Source: Plazaster borealis
Lineage: Eukaryota; Echinodermata; Asteroidea; Forcipulatida; Labidiasteridae
Direction of reading: 5' to 3'
DNA length: 64,000 nt
Assembly: GCA_021014325.1 (NCBI GenBank)
Contig: CM037464.1
Location: forward strand, 1,767,127 to 1,831,126
Below are positions 31,515-41,500 of the stretch, piece by piece. How positions within the stretch are numbered: position 1 is the first letter of the stretch; each line of letters begins with the position of its first letter. The notes beneath the pieces were generated by a model. It ran no database searches. It was not told the origin of the DNA and saw only the letters and a program-made list of their open reading frames with translations. The position numbers and the translations under genes are program-made.

Positions 31515-32415
31515 GAAATTAAAGAATGAACAAAAATAGATAAGATTAGTAAGATAACAAAACAATTCAAACATTTAGCACAGTGTAAAATAATCCAGAC
31601 TCTACTTAATTAAGTAGTTTGGTAAGAAAATGTAACTAAAAACAAAATTCCGAATGATAAAGGCAGTTTAGCAATAATATTGTTATACAGGCCCATTTAA
31701 CTAATGAATAAAGAAAATATGTAACTCAGCAAGGCAAAATGAATAGGTCTGAGGATGCGTAACTTCATTCAAGTTTGTTTATATTTATTTCAATTCCAGT
31801 TTTATGAGAAAACAAAGGAACATAATGGTTAAATCACGTGTAAATAATGTTCAAGGTACGTCATACAACTGATTTACTTCAACAAAACCCAGTACTGCCA
31901 AATCCATAACCAACATAATTGGTTTTACACTAAAAAGAGCTATGAAATCAGTTATACGAGACAAGTTTCAAAGTAATAAATATTTGCTCTCTCTAAAAAA
32001 AAAGTTTATAACTAATTATTCTTCCGTTGTTGCCAATTAGCGCCTTCTCGTGAAAAAGATCAATTACTATCTTTATTTGTTCATCACAACGTATGTATAA
32101 AATGAAAACAAAATAACACCAAACACAGAGGGCAAAGCACGCACGTTCATCCTTCCGGCACCACTACATACTGGTGGATATGTATGGGGGCGTGTCGGGG
32201 GGTTCGTAGGAGGGTGTTCTGACGTCAGCATATCTTTGTAGCTATCCCTGGATCCATTGTTTGGAGCTGGCACGATGCCAAGTATCTCACTCATCAACGA
32301 GTATATATTCAGCTGTGTGTGGAGAAAGCAAAGTCAACGACAGGTTATATACTGCCGAAAAAATGCACATTTTAGGAAAACGCTATAAATCACTGACAAA
32401 TCAAATAAAGTAAGG
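31515..32415 (-). repeat. Segmental duplicate of the ENPP 3' region, copy at 32 kb
   Basis: Partner of 16795-17945. It includes the last exon of the upstream-complete ENPP gene, so this is the copy attached to a full gene. Confidence 0.75.
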
Positions 32416-35400
32416 TCGTGTCCAGATTGGTGGCTACGGCTACAGCTACGGCTGGATCGCTGCGTCTTGAAGTATAGGACGTCCCTGGGATGACCCTAGC
32501 AACAGACGTAGCCGTAGCCGTAACCGCCAATTTGAAAATGGCCCATAGGCGCTCCCTCAAACTTCAGCTCCCATAACGCGTTCTGCCTGGCAGCCATTTT
32601 GCCTGGCTCCAGTGCAGCTGCTGTCCAAATCGAGATGAAACTTATCAATTTTTCAAAAATACAAATCCTAAACTCTGTATTCTATGCCACAAGTTTTAAT
32701 CCTCATTACCGATTCAAAGTGTTTGGCCAGGTATCGTTTCCGGAAACTGGGTCCCAGGGCGTAGAACGAAGACTTCATTGTCATTTCCTCATTGTCGAAA
32801 CCATGGTCAGCAAATGCAGGTATTGTTGCAAACTTTTTCTGTGCGACGTGTAAAATAAAACAACATCAACGTTTATGCATTTAGAGATGATAAAATGTCC
32901 ACTGATTTAAAATTGCTTGATCAACAGTGTACACAACCTCGTTCCCATGGTTTACTTTATTTCCAACCATGTTTACAATAGTAAACCCTGGGAGGGAAAA
33001 TTCCTTACTCGGACCCTGATTGGACAACGACTGGTGTACAAAAGTCTAACGTAAACATGTTAAGTTGTACTAATTCAGTATTCACCATGTTCACAGCCAG
33101 ACTATTCTAATTTGCATACGTATCCAAAAGATTTGGATATGCAAATGATCCAATACCAGGGTGAGAGAGCGGTCAACCTCGTACTGCTCGACACACCTTG
33201 GGAACGAGGTTGCAGTGTACAAGTTTCTACTCCTACCGTTAGGCAAGTCCATGTTGGATCCACATAGCCAATTATTGGAAGGTTCCGTGGATTGTTGGCA
33301 TAGTGCAACCTCTCGGGAAAATCTTCTTTCTTGTAAACATACATTGCAGGATGAGCATTCTTCAGTCCATTATAAATCTGTAGATGCAAATCAAAAGTTA
33401 AAAACTTAGGCTACGAGTGCTTGATTCGTAAATGTCCCTGTGGTTTTAATGTTTTTCTGAAAACATTGCTCGACGAATTTCCTCCCGTTTCCTTTATGCA
33501 ACAAACACAAGTAAGCGTATACCACCATTCCTTCACGACGTATGACTGTAAAATGTGAGTTTTGTTAAACTACTTGCACTGACGTCACTCGCAGCTAAAG
33601 TCGCAACAAAATGTTGCTTACCAGAGTAAGGTTACCAGCCAAACTTCCATGTCACGTGTACATTTTGTGACTGGTATTTTGCTCATTTCTGCTTAGCAGA
33701 ACATTGTTAAGCAATATTTTCTGTTTAAACAGCTCTATGAAATTGGGCCCTGCCATTTGTTGAATCAATTTGCAATGGTGCGCATCTAACCGCGCGCACG
33801 TCACGCGCACAAACACACGGGCAGGAGCCAATTTCACAAAGCACTAAGATTCATCTTAAGATGAGTTATCAGTATTACCATAGTGATTTGTATTGTGACA
33901 TCACACTTTGCTTAGCAATTAAGAATGATTCGCAGTTAAGATCAATCTTAACTCTTTAACTCTTTGTGAAATCGAGCCCAGGCTCAAAAGTGGCATTAGG
34001 TCGTCATCTAAAAAGATTGTTTTAAAGCTGGAGTGAGAGTCAACACACGTAGAATGCACGCTCTGATCATAACATCATCAATATCTTCTAAAAGGTCACA
34101 GTCTTAAGTTAATTTAGAAAGCAACGTACCCCCTACCCAGAGCTGTGTATTGAGAGAGTTGCGACATGGAGGTGCCAGTTTTATTTGGTCACGTGGTTGC
34201 TGGACGCCATTTTCGGACCAAGTAGCACAATCCAATGTGCAGCCTAGTCTGGCACCCTGTGTGCGTACATGTGTTTTGGGGACCGACATGACTTCTAATC
34301 GCTGTGGCAACTCTCTCAATACACAGCTCTGAACGTACCTCATCAAGGGCGCCCTCTACTGGTTTGATCTGAAACACCGGACCTCTGTTAGCGAAGATAA
34401 AGTCCACCTTGGTCTCATTAATGTAATCATACAAGAAGATTTTTTTCTTAAACGGCATCTTCGCCATCCCATGATCGCTTGCCAGGATGAAGTTAAGCGT
34501 TTCCTTGACGTTATCACTCTTCATCTTGTCCTTCAAGACGTAAGCTATCAAGTTATTGACTTCATCCACGATTTTCTTTGTGTTGCTGCCGAACCCCGTG
34601 AAGTGAAGGGCGTTGTCGATAACCTCAAGGTGAAATAAGACAACATCTAAGTCGTCTTCTCCGTAAAGCCAGTCAAAGATGACATCCACCCTGTCCGTTA
34701 GATTCTTATAATACTCCCTGGACTCCACGGAGGACACCTGCCAGCGGGTTGGTTGCTGGCCACCGATCGGCACCTGTCCCCCCGGGTACATAAATGTGCC
34801 TGCTTTGAGCCCTTGCGACTCAGCCGTGATCCAGATTGGTTCCCCACCTCCGTTGAACCACTGGGTGTTATTAAGCCCCGCTAGGTAACCAGGGTCAATC
34901 TCTTTAGTTTCTGGATCGAAAGCTTGGTTGTGCACAACACCGTGGCTCTCCACGTACAGACCTGTTGAGAATGACACACTTTATCAATATCTTACTTTTA
35001 AAATCATTTTGAATCTAATTCCTGTACAGATTGTCTAGTTGTGATGTCTTTTATCAGTTGTAACCATTCGTCTATAAATTAACAATGTAATTGAATGGGC
35101 TTTGCTGCAGCGGCAATGTTAGAGAAGCTACCTTTTTAGCGAGCTATCCATACTACCCAAACCGTAAATTCAGACAGGGCCTATAAGTTACTCTACGAAC
35201 CTGTGGCTATGGACATCATGCTTGGTGAAGACACAGTGATAAAGGCTGGATCAGTCCATTCTGCTCTGACGCCATTTTCTTGGATGATATCGAGAGACGG
35301 GATGTCAAATCCTAATCTATCCCATCGTAGACCGTCAACTAGCATCAGTAATACCTTCTCCTGAAGAGTTGTACAGAAACACCACACTCAAAATGTTGAT

Positions 35401-36491
35401 TTTCTTTTATCAATACATCTTCACATTGTGTGAAACTAAAGGCATGTCCGAATTCGGCTAAGGTTGGTCGTGGCAACACGACAAATTCAGCTTCACATTG
35501 TGTGAAACTAAGGCATGTCCGACTTCGGCTAGGGCTATGGTCGTTGGCAGTACGACAAATACATCTTCACATTGTGTGAAACTAAGGCTTGTCCGACTTC
35601 GGCTAGGGCTATGGTCGTTGGCAGTACGACAAATACATCTTCACATTGTGTGAAACTAAGGCATGTCCGAATTCGGCTAAGGTTGGTCGTGGCAACACGA
35701 CAAATACATCTTCACATTGTTTAAAACTAAAGGCTTGTCCGACTTCGGCTAGGGCTATGGTCGATGGCAGTACGACAAGTACATCTTCACATTGTGTGAA
35801 ACTAAGGCATGTCCGACTTCGGCTAGGGCTATGGTAGTTTGTAGTACGGCAAATAAATATTCACATTGTGTGAAACTAAGGCATGTCCGACTTCTGACAA
35901 GGATACGGGTCAAATACCATGACCCTCTTACCGTGGAGTTTTGCGCTTATGGCACACACGATTCTACGGGCCGTAAGCGCAGAATTCCGCAGTATAAAGC
36001 AGAGCCATGAATTTGCACCATGGTCGTTGGCATTACGACAACGATTAAGACTACAGAATCTGAGACGGCAATGAGGGCACATTCGACTCGTTATATTGCC
36101 GTTTAATGGTTTAAGTAAACCCCCATTCCCTGTAGACATATACCACTGGGTCTTTTGTTGGGAAAATTTGCCTTTTCTACCTTCATTAATTTTTAATTTG
36201 CATGTAAATAGAACACAAAAAGAAAAAACAAAACAAGGCATCACGGTGCAAATAATACACAAGTAGACAGGCATGATTTCGGCATGCATTATCCAAACCC
36301 ATGTCTATATCAATGGCTATTAAAGATGAGTGGGAAGTATTGTTATTGGTTGGTTTGTGGTTACAATGTTTATTTTAGTTCAAAGAACACCAAATATTAC
36401 ACATGGGGAAATGATGCGTAATACTCACCTTAGCAGTCACTGTTGAGAAGATGGTGATCAGTACACCAAGCCATGCCAGACGATACATCAT
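32073..36491 (-). CDS. ENPP-family ectonucleotide pyrophosphatase/phosphodiesterase, gene A (451 aa, six exons)
   Basis: Secreted or membrane-held phosphodiesterase of the ENPP4/5 type. Coding exons: 36429-36491, 35201-35360, 34339-34961, 33237-33377, 32710-32838, 32073-32312. They join in frame to 1356 nt. Residues 1-21 form a signal peptide. Metal-site residues seen: Asp30 in LMLVDG, Asp and His in EVIDNALH, Asp-His in ASDHGM and His in ADHGFDN. The nucleophile position has Ser65 (TVSSPS) instead of the usual Thr. Then ATGLYVESHG and the C-terminal EILGIVPAPNNGS. A Pro/Thr linker and a hydrophobic tail suggest a membrane or GPI anchor. The exon 2 donor is weak (G|GTTCGT). AATAAA overlaps the stop codon (32072-32077). 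The substrate is unknown; family members hydrolyse nucleotides or phospho-lipids. Confidence 0.85.
32440..32560. mobile_element. Fold-back element with GGCTACGGCTAC arms
   Basis: Arm TTGGTGGCTACGGCTACAGC and inverted arm GCCGTAGCCGTAACCGCCAA. It lies in the last intron of ENPP gene A. Related sequence is at 53.19-53.28 kb. Confidence 0.7.
32934..33213. mobile_element. MITE with CAACCTCGTTCCCA ends in ENPP gene A intron 4
   Basis: Ends CAACCTCGTTCCCA and TGGGAACGAGGTTG are inverted. It is flanked by an exact 8-bp duplication AGTGTACA (32926-32933, 33214-33221), as for hAT elements. It fills 280 of the 398 bases of this intron. The right flank is 13 bases from the splice donor. A partial relative is at 56.85-56.99 kb. 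Confidence 0.85.
33829..33981. mobile_element. MITE with GAGCCAATTTCACAAAG ends
   Basis: Inverted ends GAGCCAATTTCACAAAGCAC and CTTTGTGAAATCGAGCCC. The interior is also self-complementary (GATTCATCTTAAGATGA). It lies in ENPP gene A intron 3. Confidence 0.75.
34131..34331. mobile_element. hAT-type MITE at the donor of ENPP gene A intron 3
   Basis: Inverted ends CAGAGCTGTGTATTGAGAGA and its complement at 34312-34331. AACGTACC flanks both sides (34123-34130 and 34332-34339), an 8-bp target duplication. On the gene strand this is GGTACGTT, which covers the exon's last base and the splice donor. Confidence 0.8.
35417..35900. repeat. Tandem repeat of about 74 bp, six to seven units, in ENPP gene A intron 1
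   Basis: Unit begins CTTCACATTGTGTGAAACTA, followed by GGCATGTCCGACTTCGGCTA and a GGCAGTACGAC end. Two sub-types alternate (GGTTGGTCGTGGCAACACGA versus GGCTATGGTCGTTGGCAGTA). Confidence 0.9.
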
Positions 36492-36632
36492 TGTAGGGAA
36501 ATTGTATTAACTGTGATATTATACAAATTAATGGGGAACAGGTTGGGCTTGGTGCCGATTGTAGTGAAACCAATCTTATCAATTATCTTGAAAATAAATA
36601 GTCAATACAATACTGGCAGCAGATAACTCTAA

Positions 36633-37299
36633 GGCCAAGTAACAAAAATAACGAGTTTCTCGTCCCAGCCGGCCTCCTTTTTGGCCGCCGCCTCCTTTTT
36701 TTATTACTATTTACTGTTAACAGTTTTACTACTTTAGAAAAAAAAAAAAAAAAAAAAAGTTCCTTGGTTTGTTTTTGCCCTAAGAATTTGTCTCGACTTT
36801 TTTTTTCACATTTGCAATACAACAGCCGTTCGTACACAGAACTCACATGCATACAGCGGGAACTTCAGACCTCGACACATATGCTGTGGTAATCACTGGT
36901 GCAGCTAGTGCACGCATACACTGTCAAGGTTTCTCGTATAGGCCTACACCTGAGCTCAGTGGGTATCGGATGCGTTGCCAGGCTGTGATGTACATTTGTA
37001 TAAATAGCTTCTATAGCTAATTCAAGCTGAACACATGTACATTTTTCACTGTTTCTGAAATTTGAAACTTGCTTAGCAAGTGGACTAATGATACAAATCA
37101 TTAGTTTTGTCATACATTGCATCAGTATACTCAAATAGCACAATGTCTGTGAATAAATATACCTTGGCCAGCCATATTTAGCATGGCGGCCATCTTGGAA
37201 AAAAATAGCAATTTTTTTAAAATAGTAAATAGCAAAGCCCTGCCTCCTCCCTTTTTTTAAAGTCCGGACGAGAAACTCGTTACTTTTGTTACTTGGCCT
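36633..37299. mobile_element. Non-autonomous DNA transposon, 33-bp inverted ends
   Basis: GGCCAAGTAACAAAAATAAC...GAGTTTCTCGTCC at the left and its complement at 37267-37299. TAA flanks both sides. It lies about 140 bases upstream of the ENPP gene A start codon, so it may affect its promoter. Confidence 0.8.
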
Positions 37300-37429
37300 A
37301 AAGCTACACGAGATAATTTCACATCAAATAATCTAAAGGTCGGACAAGTTCATGGTGCCGTGTTGACAAACTCTAATAACTGTTTAATTAATAACACCTA
37401 AAAAGCAGTCTGAGTCAATAAATGTTTTG

Positions 37430-38290
37430 CCCCGTTCGTCAAAGTGGCGGTTCGCATAGAGACATAGGCCTAACGCCATACAACGTTCTCCTGGTTATTT
37501 CGGTCTGTGTTTGTTTGCACATTGTTGCCTGGATAAATTTAAATATAAGAATAACAACAAGAACCAAAACCCAATGTCGTTTTGACAAACTTTAATAACT
37601 GTTTAATAACACCTTAAATCAGGTACTTCTAGGTAAATAAAAAAATACTCCGTTATTAACATTTAATTGTTGATACATGCAACAATTACTTATAATTTAT
37701 AACCCTAAGTTCGACCAAAGTTTTAAGGTTAAAATGATAAGGCTACACGTGAGGGCTTCACATAAAACTGTCAGTGACTGAGTGAACGCGGTGTTGTCAC
37801 ATGACAGGGGAGTACCGGTATAGCAGCGTGATGTTCACGTGACCATTGATTTATAGTTACTTAAACGATGGTCCCCTATACCGTATTATAATTGTGACGT
37901 CATGCTTACTCGCATACAGTACAAACTTAGGGAACAGTCCCTTGAACTGTGCAGTTTTTTTGGTTTCTGTTATTACGGCAATAGTGTTGATTTTCCCTTC
38001 TTATCATGTTGAGGTCTTTTTATGGGGAAATAGCCAAATTCCACAAAGGTATATAATCAAAGCTCTTAAGACGATGCACTAATGGCTAAATCGGTTCAGG
38101 ATATTTATAAATTTGTACGAGTTTAGCTTGATGCTCATTTTGCAAAGTGTAAATTAGGCTGCCCGGCCCGTCCGTAAAAACGGCAGTTCGCATACTGACA
38201 CATATGCATACACATTTTCCTTGTTATTCCAGTCTGTGCTTGTTTGTACCTTGATAAATGTAAATATAACAGCAACAAAACAACCCAACC
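37430..38290. repeat. Direct repeat pair between ENPP genes A and B
   Basis: About 150 bases at 37430-37580 (CGGTTCGCATAGAGACATAG, GTCTGTGTTTGTTTGCACAT, AAATTTAAATATAAGAATAA) recur at 38160-38290 near the 3' end of gene B. Probably a relic of the tandem gene duplication that made A and B. Confidence 0.55.
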
Positions 38291-38587
38291 TAAGCTAATA
38301 ATATATTTACAAAAGTGTATCTTAATTTCTACAAAAAGTCACTTACATCCAATTACCCTTTGTAAACAAAATGTACCGGCAAAAATACAGAAGAAAGTCA
38401 AATGCACAATAAAACGTCATGTACCTGAGAGTATAAGGCACTATTATATATCCGTTTTCATGTTGCAAATTTTCATAAACGGCAAACGTTACCAAAAATA
38501 GACTCAAATATCCATCAAATTTGCACTCAGATCCTTGTACATTAAACCTAGAAGCATAACATTCACAGGGCAAGATCCATCGGATCT

Positions 38588-41500
38588 TTAACGGTTGAAG
38601 ATGATTATTGCAGTACTAATGCAGATCAGAGAGGCATAACCCATATACTGATTGCTTGATGCGTGGTTTCCATCATCCAGCATGTCTTCATAGTTTTCCC
38701 GTGAGCCATTATTAGGAACCTGGTTCAGACCAAGAAGTTCGCAGATCAAAGGGTAGATGTTAACCTGCAAAATGAGTGAGGAACGAAAGAAAGAGTAAGT
38801 TACAACATCGTTCCCATCGGGGCAGCGTGCCGTAACATCGTTCCCAGGGCAGCGTGTCATAATCATCACCATGGGCCTTTTCGAAACCACAGCGCATGCA
38901 TGCAAGGCTCTGTCTTGTTGTGTCTTTCTTTTATGCAAGTTCGTCCCAACCAAGGCTAAAAGCCACTCTTGGTATAAGGGGCTTCACGAGGAAAACATTT
39001 AAGATGGGAATAACTCAGGGGAGCTGAAGGTGTGAATCGATATTCATCTTAAAGCAGTCTACATTGTAGGATGGAGGGAAACATGCACCAAGAGTTTTAA
39101 AGAGATGCAGTACGTGGAATGAAGCTGTTGGACTGGCTCTTTGTTCTACATCTCAGCAAAGCAAGAGTGTATGGGTGAGAAGAAGCACAAAACCTGGTTT
39201 CATGCTCAACGTTGCAAAACCTGGGTCACATCAATGGGAGAATTTAGGGGACTCTAGGTGGCAGCAGACTTACCAGGTAAATCCATTGTTCTTGGAAATG
39301 TGAGCATGCTTAGAACGACGTAAACAATGGAGATTTACCTGGTAAGTCTGCTGCCACCTGTCGTTCAAAGTCTCCCATTGATTCTTTCCGGTATGTGACA
39401 ACACCGACACGGTTTTAATTATTCCCATTACTAAATCGTTGGTGAAATTTACACCTTGTTGGAGGTTTTGCAGTCGGACACACTGATGGCACATTTACCA
39501 TGACAACAATCTGCGGAAAAGACAGAGCCTGGCTACAGACCTACGCTGGGAAAGAGGTTGTAACGTTTATCCCAACCCATCACCAACAAGATTAACAACA
39601 CGCTTCTGGACTTTATCTAATAACGATAAATGAACGGCAGAAGCTCCGTCCCAAATGTGATAACAGTACTTCATCAGGGGACGTATAGTTGTATTATACA
39701 TGTAGAGAGTAGCATCAGGAGGTAAGAACTTCAGAGCTTGAAAAGGGCAACCAATTCGCATGGAAGCAATCTTTGCAATGCCTGAGATATACCTCTCCCA
39801 ACTGGCGTTGGTGGAGATGTCAAGTCCAAGAAGGCAAAAATATGATACTCGGGCAAATTTGATGGACCCATATGAGTGAATCGTCTCTAGTACAAGACAG
39901 GGACAGCAAGGAAGAACGAGTACTATTGAAAACAATTATTCAATGAAAAGTTATACTTAGGTGAAATAGTAATAAGAAGAAGCATTATCTTTCACAATGT
40001 TCGTAATAGTTAGAGGATCCTCCTGACGACGAACAAGAATTGGCCAAGTTTAAGTGGTCTACTTATTGTGAAGACGAACCAACTGCCAAAATAGAGACAT
40101 TGTGAATATTCTTACCGACTCCATGTGTTCACCATTGAATCCCTTCTTGAAGCTCGGACCCTGGGCGTAGAAGATAGACCTCATCTCTGGGGCTTTATTG
40201 TCGTAGCCGTGGTCAGATGGCAGGACATAACTATTTTCGGTAAAATTCTGGAAAAGAAAATAACAAATTATCTCTGATGACGGTATTTATAATGTTATGA
40301 ATAGTAATTATCATGACCAAATATCATTTATTTAACGAAGAAACAGAGTAAGTACAAGTGAAGCTATTTCGGTCAGCTATGACCCAACACAAATCTCTAC
40401 TGCCAACAACATTACAGCACTTGCGCTATCTACCTTTTATTAGCCACTCCCGAATCAAGTGATTTCGGCTACGGCTATAGACCCCTTGTATAGACCTTAT
40501 GCATTGACGTCATCCAGCCGCCATCTTAGAGGTAAACGATGACGAAACAATCAAAACGCACAGATTTGTACGCGTGGCGCACAAGATTGGCCAATGAACA
40601 ACCGCCTTTTGACCTCTAAGCGAGGGCGCACTACTGAAATGACATCATAGACTACTTCGCAAATACTCCGTGCGCATGCATTAGCCGTGGAATGAGGTGC
40701 ATGCTTGTCTAGTTAGCGATCAAATGTGTCGCTAACTAGACCAGCATGCACCTCATTCCACGGCAAATGAGCGCGTATACTGAGTATTTGCGAAAAAGTC
40801 TATGTGCATAAGGTCTATTGGCCACCATCGTTTGTGAAACGTGCATGCGTGAAAGGCTGTCATTGGTTGAGAGTCGTGCGCAGCGCGTACGCTAGTGCAC
40901 TATTCCTTTGTCTGTCATCAATGATGACGGTCAATGACGTTATGTGCAATCCATCTATAAAGTCGTTGGATGCACAGACAACATTGAAGATCAAGGCTTT
41001 TCATCGATCTGGCTTCGACTGCCGAAGCAGACAAGTCAGACATGACCTTAGTTCATACTTACAGAAAACAGGACCCAGTTGGAGTCCACGTAACCTAGTA
41101 TCTTCATGATTCTATCGCTGTTAGCGTAATGAAAGCGCTCCGGAAACTCCTCTTTCTTGTAGACTTTCAACTGTGGATGTGCGTTCACCAAAGCGTTGTA
41201 AATCTGTAATATGTAGGAAATCATGAACGACTAAATACTTTAGAGTCGTTGAGTGTGGCTGTGGCTACTGTATCGTCAGTGGTGAAGTTAAACAACCAGG
41301 ACGATTTTAGCCAAAACGCGCCAAGCCGCGTGGCTAGTCTAACTCGGCTGTTATTGTCGAGAACAATCGTGCTTTAAAGGCACTGAACACGTTTGGTAAT
41401 TATCAATGACCAGTGTTCTCACTTGGTTTATCCCAACATATTCATAAAATAACAAGCCTGTGAAAATTTGGGCTCAATTGGTCATCGAAGTTGCAAGTTT

